Shown here one piece after another: positions 50,109 to 58,740 of a DNA stretch of 64,000 nt (positions within the stretch are counted from its first letter, which is position 1; each line of letters starts with the position of its first letter). Source of the DNA: Mycobacterium sp. IS-3022 (GTDB lineage: Bacteria; Actinomycetota; Actinomycetes; Mycobacteriales; Mycobacteriaceae); assembly GCF_001500065.1 (NCBI RefSeq), contig NZ_LQIN01000050.1, positions 1-64,000 on the forward strand, read 5' to 3'. A model generated the notes under the pieces. The model was not told the DNA's origin. It saw only the letters and a list, made by a program, of their open reading frames with translations, and did not search any database. The position numbers and the translations under genes are program-made.

Positions 50109-51181
50109 GCACTCCGGTCATCGACACTCCCGTTGTCGACATTTCGGTACAGCCGCATTTCCGGTACAACGCCGAGATCCGCCAGTACCTGGCGGCTCCG
50201 CACAAGTTGCGGGCCATCCCCGACGTCGAGCAGCAGTGGTACCAAGCTCCCGGCGGAGACTATCGAACAGACCTGTACGGCAACGGATATCCGGGCTCCG
50301 ATCCCGAGACCGTCTCTCGGCACCTGTTCGACGAGGGCGGCGTCGACGTCGCCATCTTGAACCCGCTGACCCGCGGCAACATCGCCGACTATCTGCTGGG
50401 CAGCCGCATCTGCGCGGCGGTCAACGACTGGCTGCTCGACCGCTGGCTCGAACCCGACACCATAGGGCGGTTCCGGGGCACCATCCGCGTCAACCCCGAG
50501 GACGTCAAGGGCGCCGTAACCGAGATCGAACGGCTGGCCGAGCATCCGAAGATGGTCCAGGTCGGTGTCCCGCTGCAGTCGCGCGAACCGTACGGCAAGC
50601 CGATGTTCGAGCCGATCTGGGAGGCCGCGGCCGCGCACGGCCTGCCGGTGGCGGTGCACATCAACGGCGGCAACGGCGTCGACCACGCGCCGACGTTCGC
50701 CGGCCACACCCACACCTATCCGGGATATGCGGCGTTCATGCCGCTGAACTTCTTCGTCCACCTCGCGACGCTGATCGTCGAGGGGATGTTCGGTCGCCAC
50801 CCCGCGCTGAGGTTCGTGTTCACCGACGGCGGATACGACGTCCTCACCCCGTTGATGTGGCGCCTCGACACGTTCTGGATGTCGATGCGCGACCAGACGC
50901 CGTGGGTGGACCGCTATCCCAGCGAGTACCTGCCAGGGCACGTGCGATTCTGCTCGTCGGCGTTCGACGGGCCCACCGACGCGGGGCACGCCGAGCGCTG
51001 GCTGGACTTCACCGACAAGGCGGACCTGCTGATGTACGGGTCGAGCTACCCGCACTGGTCGGCGGTCCGGCCGAACGAGGCGGTGGCCGGCCTCAACGAG
51101 CGGCAGCGCGAGAAAGTGCTGTGGCGCAACGCGAGTGACCTGTATGCGCTCGAGCCCCAGGTGGAGGGAAGCCTGCAATGA
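50105..51181 (+). CDS. Amidohydrolase-2-family protein with lost metal ligands
   Basis: A 358-aa amidohydrolase/decarboxylase-fold protein (ACMSD-like). It keeps the fold landmarks GLPVAVHINGG, FGRHPALRFVFTDGG and SSYPHW. The metal-binding D/H-x-H at the N terminus is replaced by S14-V-Q16 (VVDISVQPHF), and the metal-binding Asp near the end is Ser314 (GSSYPHW). The sister protein encoded next has both. It is therefore probably a non-catalytic or altered subunit of a heteromeric enzyme. The ATG overlaps the ferredoxin stop (4 bp), and the gene overlaps its sister by 4 bp. Confidence 0.85.
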   Translation: MSTPVIDTPVVDISVQPHFRYNAEIRQYLAAPHKLRAIPDVEQQWYQAPGGDYRTDLYGNGYPGSDPETVSRHLFDEGGVDVAILNPLTRGNIADYLLGSRICAAVNDWLLDRWLEPDTIGRFRGTIRVNPEDVKGAVTEIERLAEHPKMVQVGVPLQSREPYGKPMFEPIWEAAAAHGLPVAVHINGGNGVDHAPTFAGHTHTYPGYAAFMPLNFFVHLATLIVEGMFGRHPALRFVFTDGGYDVLTPLMWRLDTFWMSMRDQTPWVDRYPSEYLPGHVRFCSSAFDGPTDAGHAERWLDFTDKADLLMYGSSYPHWSAVRPNEAVAGLNERQREKVLWRNASDLYALEPQVEGSLQ

Positions 51182-52317
51182 CGACGATCGAGCGACCACC
51201 CGTCACCCAGGACACCGCCGTGAGCATCGTCGACACCGATGTGCATCCGCTTCCGGTCTCCGCCGACGTGCTGAAGACCTATGCGCCACCGCAGTGGCGG
51301 AACAGGTTGTGGCCGACGGGAAATGCCGTCTCGCCGCTTGCCCACTTCTACGACACACCCGACTCGTACAAGACGATGTCGTTGCGTGTGGATGCGAACC
51401 CGCCCGGCGGCGGTGTCGCCGGCAGCGATCCCGATTTCGCCGCCCAGCAGTTGTTGGTCGACGCCGGGGTGAGCATCGCTGTGCTGGAACCGATGTGCGA
51501 TGCGCAGCTGCCGCAGGCCGAGCACGTGCTCAAGGCCGCACACAACGATTGGCTGGCCGATGTGTGGCTGTCGGACAACAACTGGCACGGGAGGTGGCGG
51601 GGGGCCATCAGCGTCACCACGCAGGATCCGCACGCCGCGGCCCGGGAGATCGAGCGATGGGCGGGTCATCCGTACATGGCCGAGGTACTGATCACCCCGC
51701 AGTCCCGCGGAATCCCCTTCGGCGCCGAGCATTTCGATCCGCTGTACGAGGCAGCCACGCGCCATGGACTACCGGTCGCCACCCATCTGATGGGGCAGAC
51801 ACCGTTCGAACTGATCCCGATCTATCCAGTGGGAAACCCGGCGCACTGGCACGACTTCTTCGCGTCGTGGCCGCTGCTGTACGTATCGCATCTGATGAGC
51901 CTGGTCTTCGACGGCGCGTTCGACCGGCATCCGGACCTGCGGGTGGTGTTCGTCGAAGGCGGATTCACCTGGGCGCTACCGGTGATGTGGCGGATGGACC
52001 GGATCTGGCAGCAGCGCAAGGCCGACCTGCCACATGTCAAACGCAGGCCGTCGGAGTATGTCCGCGAGCACGTCCGGTTCACCACGCAACCGCTCGAGGA
52101 GGTCAACCCCAAGGTCTACCGCGAGTACCTGGAGATGATGGATCTCGGTGACAACCTGATGTTCTCGACCGACTACCCGCACTGGAGTTACGACTCACCG
52201 CACTGGGCGATCAAGAGGTTCCCCGCCGACCAGCGTGAGCGGATCATGCGCGGCAATGCGACCGCGCTCTACGGCCTGCCGTCGACAGTCAAGGCGCTGC
52301 CCGGCGAAATCATTTGA
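51178..52317 (+). CDS. Amidohydrolase-2-family metal-dependent hydrolase/decarboxylase
   Basis: A 379-aa TIM-barrel amidohydrolase. The metal ligands are in place: D21-x-H23 (VDTDVHPLP), a His in GLPVATHLMG, and D332 in FSTDYPHW. Members of this family hydrolyse or decarboxylate ring-derived acids, for example ACMSD and gamma-resorcylate decarboxylase. The reaction here is unknown. It is translationally coupled to the metal-ligand-poor paralogue before it, and to the Rieske ferredoxin before that. Its stop lies just inside the 3' end of the convergent SDR gene (8 bp overlap). Confidence 0.88.
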   Translation: MTTIERPPVTQDTAVSIVDTDVHPLPVSADVLKTYAPPQWRNRLWPTGNAVSPLAHFYDTPDSYKTMSLRVDANPPGGGVAGSDPDFAAQQLLVDAGVSIAVLEPMCDAQLPQAEHVLKAAHNDWLADVWLSDNNWHGRWRGAISVTTQDPHAAAREIERWAGHPYMAEVLITPQSRGIPFGAEHFDPLYEAATRHGLPVATHLMGQTPFELIPIYPVGNPAHWHDFFASWPLLYVSHLMSLVFDGAFDRHPDLRVVFVEGGFTWALPVMWRMDRIWQQRKADLPHVKRRPSEYVREHVRFTTQPLEEVNPKVYREYLEMMDLGDNLMFSTDYPHWSYDSPHWAIKRFPADQRERIMRGNATALYGLPSTVKALPGEII

Positions 52318-53023
52318 CCGCGCGGCGCTGTACCTCCAAGGGCACCACCGGAGGTCGCGCCGACGGCCCGCGTGTGATGGCGTTCAGACGGATCTCGGGC
52401 ACGTCGACGGACGGGTCGAGCGTGTCGAGCCAGGCGACCGCGTTCGCCACGTCCGCGGCCCGGATCGCATACATCTCGAACGGCACGTCCTGCAGCATCT
52501 CGGTCTCGACCGGGCCGGGCGTGACGATGTGCACGTTGATGCCGTCGCGGTCGACCTCTTGCGCGAGGGCACCCGCGAACGCATTCATTCCTGCCTTCGC
52601 CGCCGAGTAGGCGGTGCGGGCACGCATCGGCTCGTGCGCGGCCGACGACGAGACGAACACGAACCGGGAGCCGGCCCTCATCCGGGGCAGGGCAGCGGAG
52701 CTCACCACGAAACACGAGTCGAGGTTGGCCGAAATCGTTGCCCGCCACTGGTCGAAAGTCTGCTTGCGGGCGTAGGTGCCGCCCAGGATGCCCGATGCGT
52801 GCACCACCAAGTCGATGTCGCCGGCCGCCTCGACGGCGGGCTCGAACGTCGCCGGCCGGCTGGCATCGGCGACGACGTATCGCGCGCCCATCTCCTCGGC
52901 GGCCGCCCGCAACGGTCCCTCCCGTCTGGCCGTCAGGACGACGTCATAGCCGCGCTCGACCAGGACGCGCCCGCAGGCTTTGCCGATGCCGCCGCTACCA
53001 CCGGTGATGAGTGCCGTTCGCAC
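52310..53023 (-). CDS. SDR-family oxidoreductase
   Basis: A 237-aa classical short-chain dehydrogenase. The nucleotide loop GGSGGIG is at 8-14, VVHASGI stands for the NAG motif, and the catalytic Ser (FVSSSAA) and Tyr-x3-Lys (YSAAKAG) are present. It lacks the mycofactocin-type loop, so it probably uses free NAD(P). The GTG at 53023 was chosen because it gives the normal VRTALITGG start. It is encoded 10 bp after the GntR regulator on the same strand. Confidence 0.88.
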   Translation of the reverse strand: MRTALITGGSGGIGKACGRVLVERGYDVVLTARREGPLRAAAEEMGARYVVADASRPATFEPAVEAAGDIDLVVHASGILGGTYARKQTFDQWRATISANLDSCFVVSSAALPRMRAGSRFVFVSSSAAHEPMRARTAYSAAKAGMNAFAGALAQEVDRDGINVHIVTPGPVETEMLQDVPFEMYAIRAADVANAVAWLDTLDPSVDVPEIRLNAITRGPSARPPVVPLEVQRRAVK

Positions 53024-53033
53024 ACCGCACCTT

Positions 53034-53843
53034 TCAGCGCTGGCGCTGCGCGAGCGCCTGCGGCGACAGTGCCACGATCCGCTGTTCGGGGTCGCCCTCC
53101 AGCAGATAGGTCTGAGTGTCGGCGACGTGCCGTGCGGCCAGCTTGCGGGCCCTTTCCGCGTCGCCCGACTCGATGGCGTCGGTGATCTTGGTGTGCACGG
53201 CCAACGCAATGCGGCGCTTGCCCATCGACGGGTACTCGCCCTTGGCGGCCGTCTCCTCGGCCCACCAGTTCAGGTGACCGGTCCACAGTGTTTCGAGGCT
53301 GCCCACCACCGCGATCATCGTGTGATTGCCGCAGCCGCGCACGATCTCGTCGTGGAACTGCCCACCGATCTCGGTGAACCGTGCACCGTCCTCGATGTGC
53401 TCGGCCATGGCGTCGTTGAGTTCCTTGAGTTTCGGAATCAACGACTTGCCCCGGTCGGGATGGCGGGCCGCGAGCGCCGCGCACATCGGGTCGAGTTCCT
53501 GAAGCGCCGTGCCGAGGTCGGCGAGCGGCACGTAGTCGCTCTGCAACAACAGGCCCAGCATGTAGGCCGCGCTGGCCTTGGCCGGAGCGTGGACGACGGC
53601 ACCGCCGCGGTTACCTCGCCGGACCGAGACCAGCCCCTCGGTCTCCAGTATTCGCAACGCTTCTCGCAGCGACACCAGGCTGACATTGAACTGCTCGACG
53701 AGGATCTCCTGGCGCGGCAGCAGGTCACCGTCGGCGAGTTCGCCCTCGATGATCTGGCGGCGGAGTTCGTCGGCGACGATCTCGGCGGTTCTGCGCGATC
53801 CCAGCCGCCGCCGCGCCTCGGGACCGATTCCAAGTGTTGTCAT
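53034..53843 (-). CDS. GntR-family regulator, FadR subfamily
   Basis: A 269-aa regulator. The winged helix-turn-helix spans about 18-85 (AEIVADELRRQIIEGELADGDLLP, then FNVSLVSLREALRILETEGLVSV). An all-helical FCD effector domain follows, with histidines that usually bind a metal and an acid ligand (QFHDEIVRGCGNH, H-rich). Such proteins answer to acyl-CoAs or organic acids. It diverges from the fused CoA transferase across 117 bp and is a candidate master regulator of the island. Confidence 0.9.
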   Translation of the reverse strand: MTTLGIGPEARRRLGSRRTAEIVADELRRQIIEGELADGDLLPRQEILVEQFNVSLVSLREALRILETEGLVSVRRGNRGGAVVHAPAKASAAYMLGLLLQSDYVPLADLGTALQELDPMCAALAARHPDRGKSLIPKLKELNDAMAEHIEDGARFTEIGGQFHDEIVRGCGNHTMIAVVGSLETLWTGHLNWWAEETAAKGEYPSMGKRRIALAVHTKITDAIESGDAERARKLAARHVADTQTYLLEGDPEQRIVALSPQALAQRQR

Positions 53844-53895
53844 GACTGGGCAATGCTAACAGTGACAAGCCCGTCACCTGGGGTGTACCGATCAC

Positions 53896-53911
53896 TAACT
53901 GCCAATAGTTA
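53896..53911. promoter_or_regulatory. Inverted repeat in the GntR/CoA-transferase gap
   Basis: TAACT (53896-53900) and AGTTA (53907-53911) with a 6-bp spacer, in the gap between divergent genes. A second short repeat, GTGAC/GTCAC with 6 bp between, lies about 30 bp closer to the GntR gene. Either could be the GntR operator. Confidence 0.4.
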
Positions 53912-53960
53912 CTAAGATGGCAAAGAAACGCGGGACAGCCGTCGTGGGATGGAGGAGTGC

Positions 53961-56249
53961 GTGGGCGAGGCAGCACCCACCCCGCTGGACGGTCTGCGTG
54001 TCGTCGAGATCAGCGACCGGATCGCCGGCGCGTACTGCGGCAAGCTCCTCATCGACGCGGGCGCCGAGGTCGTCAAGGTCGAACCCGCCGACGGCGATCC
54101 GCTGCGCCGCGTCTCGGTGACGGGCGCGAATCCGGACGGGGCCGATTCGCCGCTGTTCAGCTATCTGAACTCCGGAAAGCGCAGCGTCACAAGCCTTCCG
54201 GATGACCTGCTGTTGGGTGCAGACGTGCTGGTGCTCTCCGCGGACCGCGCTGAAGCGAGCCGGCGAGGTATTCACCTGGGCAGGCTGTTACAGGCGTCGC
54301 CGGGCTGCGTCGTCGTCACGATCTCCGATTTCGGCTGGACCGGACCGTGGTCTGCGCGTCCTGCGACGGAGTTCACGCTGCAGGCCGCCTCGGGTCTCAC
54401 CGGGTTCCGCGGAGATCCCGCAGGGCCGCCGATCTCGATCGGTGGCGACGTGGGGGAGTACATGGGCGGAGCGTGGGCGGCGTTCGCCGTGCTCGCACTG
54501 TCGCGAAGGGTGCGCAGCGGCGGCGCCGGCGGCCACCTCGACATGTCGATGCTCGAAGCGGTGACGCTGATGCAGAGCAGCGAGTGGCTGCATTCCGCGC
54601 TGTTGCGTGTCCCACCGATCCGGCGCTCGGTCGAGGTGCCGTCGATCGAACCCGCCAAGGACGGCTATGTCGGGATCAGCATGGTCACCGGCCAGCAGTG
54701 GCTGGACTTCGCCGCGATGGTGGAATGCCCCGAGCTCACCGAGATCGACCAGCTGCAGTTCCAGATCGGCCGATGGGACTACCGGGACTGGATCCGCGAG
54801 CGCATCGACCCCTGGCTGCGTGCGCGCACCGTGGACGAGATCGTCGAGCTCGGCCAGCTGTTCCGGATCCCGCTCGCGCCGATCGGCGACGGCGCGACCA
54901 TCCCGCACATGGACCACTTCGTGCAGCGCGGGGTGTACATCGACAACCCGGCCGGCTTCCGCCAACCGCGGCCACCCTGGTTGATGTCGCAGGCAGCTGC
55001 GGCGCCGATTCGACCGGCGCCGGGCATCGGCGAAGCAGACGGTGACACCTTCTGGGCGCCACGGGATCACGGTGAATCGGATGCGGTCGGTCTGCCGCTC
55101 AGTGGCCTGCGCATCATCGACTTCACCGCGTTCTGGGCGGGACCGGCGGCGACGCACGCGCTGGCCGCGTTCGGCGCCGATGTGATCAAGATCGAGTCGA
55201 TCCAGCGCCCCGACGGGATCAGATACTCGGGTGGCATGCGCAAGGATGTCGACGACTGGTGGGAGTACGGGTGGGTCTTTCACGCGATGAACACCAACAA
55301 GCGGTCCGTCACCCTCGATCTGCAGTCCGGCGAGGGCCTGCAGTTGGTCAAGCAGCTGATCAGCGACGCCGACGCCGTGGTCGAGAACTTCTCACCGCGC
55401 GTGATGGAGCAGTTCGGCCTCGGCGCGCAGGTGCTGCTCGACCTCAACCCCCGCCTGGTGATGCTGCGGATGCCGGCCTTCGGGCTGACCGGGCCGTGGC
55501 GGGACCGGGTTGGCTTCGCCCCGACGATGGAGCAGATCGCGGGGCTGGCGTGGGTGACGGGACTGCCCGACGGTCCGCCCGTCGCACCGCGCGGTGCGTG
55601 TGATCCCCTGGCCGGTGCGCATGCCGCGTTCGCGTTGCTAGCCGCACTGGAGTTCACCGACCGCACGGGCCGCGGGCAGCTTCTCGAGGTGCCGATGATC
55701 GAGACGGTGCTCAACGTAACCGCCGCGCAGACAATCGAATTCGAAGTGTACGGGCGGCTGATGCAGCGCCGCGGCAACCGGGGCCACGGCTCGGCGCAGC
55801 AGGACGTCTACCGCTGCGCGGGCGAAGACCAGTGGATCGCCGTCGCCATCTGCAGCGACGCGCACCACGCCGCGATCGCCGAGATCACCGGGGGTTCAGA
55901 TCTCGAGGCCTGGCTGGCCACCCAGGCCGCACCCGGCGCCGTCGAACAGCTTGCCGCGCATGGCATCCCGGCGGCGACGGTGATCTCTCCGACGCTGGTG
56001 ACCGAGAACCCCCAACTGCGGCACCGCGGATTCTTCGAATCGCTCGAGCATCGCAGCACCGGCGTGAATCTCTATCCCTGTCCGCCGTTCACCCGGTTCG
56101 CGGGCGCCGACAGCTGGCTGGTGCGCACGCCGCCGACGCTCGGCGAGCACAACACCGAGGTGCTGACCGAGATCTGCGGGCTCACCGACGCGGACCTGCA
56201 GCGGCTCTCCGCCCAGGGCGTGATCGGCACCCGTCCGAAAGGGCTTTAG
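53961..56249 (+). CDS. Tandem-fused CaiB/BaiF CoA transferase
   Basis: A 762-aa protein made of two complete family III CoA-transferase halves (about 8-360 and 380-755). Each begins with a LDGLRVVE- or LSGLRIID-type motif. The nucleophile Asp is kept in the first half (D194, GGHLDMSML) but the equivalent place in the second reads Glu (E576, GQLLEVPMIE). Family III enzymes are interlaced dimers, so a fusion fixes a 1:1 pair. GGAGG sits 5 nt before GTG 53961, favouring it over ATG 53949. It ends 2 bp from the convergent P450 gene. Confidence 0.87.
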   Translation: MGEAAPTPLDGLRVVEISDRIAGAYCGKLLIDAGAEVVKVEPADGDPLRRVSVTGANPDGADSPLFSYLNSGKRSVTSLPDDLLLGADVLVLSADRAEASRRGIHLGRLLQASPGCVVVTISDFGWTGPWSARPATEFTLQAASGLTGFRGDPAGPPISIGGDVGEYMGGAWAAFAVLALSRRVRSGGAGGHLDMSMLEAVTLMQSSEWLHSALLRVPPIRRSVEVPSIEPAKDGYVGISMVTGQQWLDFAAMVECPELTEIDQLQFQIGRWDYRDWIRERIDPWLRARTVDEIVELGQLFRIPLAPIGDGATIPHMDHFVQRGVYIDNPAGFRQPRPPWLMSQAAAAPIRPAPGIGEADGDTFWAPRDHGESDAVGLPLSGLRIIDFTAFWAGPAATHALAAFGADVIKIESIQRPDGIRYSGGMRKDVDDWWEYGWVFHAMNTNKRSVTLDLQSGEGLQLVKQLISDADAVVENFSPRVMEQFGLGAQVLLDLNPRLVMLRMPAFGLTGPWRDRVGFAPTMEQIAGLAWVTGLPDGPPVAPRGACDPLAGAHAAFALLAALEFTDRTGRGQLLEVPMIETVLNVTAAQTIEFEVYGRLMQRRGNRGHGSAQQDVYRCAGEDQWIAVAICSDAHHAAIAEITGGSDLEAWLATQAAPGAVEQLAAHGIPAATVISPTLVTENPQLRHRGFFESLEHRSTGVNLYPCPPFTRFAGADSWLVRTPPTLGEHNTEVLTEICGLTDADLQRLSAQGVIGTRPKGL

Positions 56250-56251
56250 AG

Positions 56252-57490
56252 TCAGCGCGCCCGCAGCGAGATCGGCATCGCGTCGAAGATCGTCATGTTG
56301 TTGGTCAGGTTCGGGTAGGTCACCGTGGCGGGGCCCAGAGCGATGTCGTCGGCGCGGCACAACAACTCGTCGAGCACCGCGCGGATCTCGGCGCGGGCAA
56401 GCATCGCGCCCAGGCAGTGGTGGGGACCGCCCCCGCCGAACGCCACGTGTGGGATCTCCGGTCGGCCGATGTCGAAGGTGAACGGATCGTCGAACACCTC
56501 CTCGTCGCGGTTGGCCGATCTCAGCATCGACACCACCCGTTCGCCGGCGGGGATCGTGACACCGTCCATCTCCACCTCGGCCGTGGTGGTGCGGGTCCAG
56601 AACGCCACCGGTGTCGCCCACCGCAACACCTCTTCGACCGCGGCCCGGCGCGCCGATTCGTCGGTCCGGTACCGGCGTATCTGGTCGGGATTGTCGACGA
56701 ACGCCCGCAACCCGTACGCCAGCGCGTTCTTCGTCGTGTCGCTGCCGGCGAACGCGATGACGAAGAAGAAGATCTCCAGTTCGTTGGCGGGGATGGACAG
56801 CTGCTCGCCGTTCTCGTCGGTGACATCGGCGGACGCCAGCGTGCTCCAGATGTCGTCGGCCGGGTCGCGTCGCTTTTCGGCGGTCAGCTCGAGCGCATAG
56901 GTGAAGATCCGGCCGAACAGGTCGAGTTGCTCAGGTTCGGTCATCGTCGACCCGGGCGAATTGGCCGTCAAGATCCGGTCGAAGGTGTCGAAGACCTCCG
57001 GGCGGTCGCCCTCCGGGATGCCGATGATGTCGCCGATCACCGACATCGGCAGGACGTCGGCGACGTCGCCGATCCAGTCGCCGCCCCCGGCGGCCAGCAG
57101 GTCGTCGATCAATGCGGCCGCGCGCGTGCGAATTCCGTCCTCGAGCTTGCCGATGGCCTTGGGAGTGAAGGCGTGCGACATCACCCGCCGCCGCTTCAGC
57201 AGCTCCGGCGGATCCATGTTGATGATCGTCGGAAACGAGCCGACGGGGCCGACGCCCTGAATGAGCGGCCCGTCGGTCGCGGTGAACGAATCGGTGTCGC
57301 GGTGGATGCGTTGCGCGTGCCGCAGCTTGGTCGTCACCCAGAAATCCCGCTTGACCGTCGCCAGCACACTGTCGGTGAGGTCGTGGTGGAAGATGGGCCG
57401 CTCCCTGCGCAGCTCGGCGAAGAGGTCGTCGGGAAATCCGTTCTGCCACAACGTCGGATCCGACAGATCGACCGAAGCTGTCATCGGCAT
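56252..57490 (-). CDS. Cytochrome P450
   Basis: A 412-aa soluble P450. The I-helix motif AFAGSDTTKN, the EEVLRW segment and the heme loop FGGGGPHHCLG with ligand Cys359 are all present. The sequence style (NMDPPELLKRRRVMSHAFTP) recalls P450s that act on steroid or lipid side chains, but the family cannot be fixed by eye. It diverges from the KshA-like Rieske operon across 134 bp that hold repeat site D close to its own start. Co-regulation with that operon is likely. Confidence 0.93.
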   Translation of the reverse strand: MPMTASVDLSDPTLWQNGFPDDLFAELRRERPIFHHDLTDSVLATVKRDFWVTTKLRHAQRIHRDTDSFTATDGPLIQGVGPVGSFPTIINMDPPELLKRRRVMSHAFTPKAIGKLEDGIRTRAAALIDDLLAAGGGDWIGDVADVLPMSVIGDIIGIPEGDRPEVFDTFDRILTANSPGSTMTEPEQLDLFGRIFTYALELTAEKRRDPADDIWSTLASADVTDENGEQLSIPANELEIFFFVIAFAGSDTTKNALAYGLRAFVDNPDQIRRYRTDESARRAAVEEVLRWATPVAFWTRTTTAEVEMDGVTIPAGERVVSMLRSANRDEEVFDDPFTFDIGRPEIPHVAFGGGGPHHCLGAMLARAEIRAVLDELLCRADDIALGPATVTYPNLTNNMTIFDAMPISLRAR

Positions 57491-57539
57491 GGGTCCTCGG
57501 CGCTCCTCTTCTGCCCATGTGCGATCGTCGCCGGGCTTG

Positions 57540-57572
57540 CTTGACCTAGAATGCCTAAAATAGTAAAAATAG
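57540..57572. promoter_or_regulatory. 9-bp tandem-repeat element, site D
   Basis: Read on the minus strand: CTATTTTTA (57572-57564), CTATTTTAG (57563-57555), GCATTCTAG (57554-57546), then GTCAAG (57545-57540). It differs from site C at only a few positions. It lies about 50 bp upstream of the P450 start and about 53 bp upstream of the Rieske start. Confidence 0.65.
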
Positions 57573-57624
57573 GCAACGGGCGGGCCCGCTGACCTGGGCT
57601 GTTGCGAGCGTGGACGGAGTTGGT

Positions 57625-58740
57625 ATGACGGAAGCGGTCGACGACCCCACCTTCGATCCGTCCGAACGTGAATTCGGCCCCAGTGGCATCAGCCTGTCGA
57701 CCTACCGGTTCCCGACCGGATGGTTCATCGTCGGCTTCGCCTCCGACCTGGCGCCCGGGCAGGTCAAGCGTGCCCATTACTTCGGCGAGGAGTTGGTGAT
57801 CTTCCGAACCGCAGGCGGACGCGTCCACGTGCTCGACGCGTACTGCCTGCATCTGGGCGCCAACATGGGCGTGGGCGGCACCGTCGAGGGCGAGCACATC
57901 GTCTGCCCGTGGCACGGATGGCAATGGCGCGGCGACGGCACCAACGCACTCATCCCGTACAGCAAGATCGGCTGCAAGCAGAACGTGCGCATCAGGACCT
58001 ACCCGTGTGCAGAGTGGTACGGCTTCATTCTGGTGTGGCACGAGCGGCACGGCCGCGCGCCGTATTGGCAGCCACCCGTGCTGCCGGAACTCGAGACCGG
58101 TGAGTATTACCCGCTGCATCCGCACACCCGGATGGTGAATCGAGTCAAGGTGCACGCGCAGATGATCATCGAGAACGCGGCGGACCCCTACCACGTGCAA
58201 TACGTGCACAAGGCCGCCAATCCGGCCAACACCGCGTCGTTCGAGGTCTCCGGCTACCACCTGCACGCGACGGTGAACGCGAATTTCGGTGGGGGACGGG
58301 CCAAGACGTGGCTGACGCCGAACGGCCCGGTGGACGCCAAGATCGTCTACGACAACTACTCGCTGGGCCTCGGCGTCGTCCGCTTCCCCTCGGAACTGGT
58401 GGCGACCGTGCAAGTGACCGGACAGACGCCCGTCGACGAGGACTACACCGACTACTTCTACACACAGGCGTCGATCCGCGAACCGGGCGACAGCGGCGAC
58501 GTGCCGTCCGGCCGGGCCGCGAAGTTCCTGCAGTTGCAGCAGGAAGTCATCAAACAGGACTTCTTCACGTGGGAGAACATGAAGTACCTGGAGAAGCCGA
58601 ACCTGGCGCCGGAAGAGGCGCACGACTACGCCGCCCTGCGGCGGTGGGCGCACAGGTTCTATCCCGGCACGCAGCCGACGGCGACGGACTTCGGTTATAC
58701 CGCTGACGGTCAACCCGATCCGGCCGCAGCACGGGCGTGA
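57625..58740 (+). CDS. KshA-like Rieske oxygenase
   Basis: A 371-aa Rieske monooxygenase-type protein. The cluster ligands are C74-x-H76 (YCLHLGANM) and C94-x2-H97 (CPWHGWQW). The mononuclear iron site is the D-x2-H-x4-H in ADPYHVQYVH. Layout and wording resemble 3-ketosteroid 9alpha-hydroxylase (KshA), which is alpha-only and needs a separate reductase (KshB), not found here. GGAG lies 5 nt before ATG 57625; a GTG at 57610 is less well placed. It heads a plus-strand operon with a ligase and MaoC genes. Confidence 0.86.
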   Translation: MTEAVDDPTFDPSEREFGPSGISLSTYRFPTGWFIVGFASDLAPGQVKRAHYFGEELVIFRTAGGRVHVLDAYCLHLGANMGVGGTVEGEHIVCPWHGWQWRGDGTNALIPYSKIGCKQNVRIRTYPCAEWYGFILVWHERHGRAPYWQPPVLPELETGEYYPLHPHTRMVNRVKVHAQMIIENAADPYHVQYVHKAANPANTASFEVSGYHLHATVNANFGGGRAKTWLTPNGPVDAKIVYDNYSLGLGVVRFPSELVATVQVTGQTPVDEDYTDYFYTQASIREPGDSGDVPSGRAAKFLQLQQEVIKQDFFTWENMKYLEKPNLAPEEAHDYAALRRWAHRFYPGTQPTATDFGYTADGQPDPAAARA

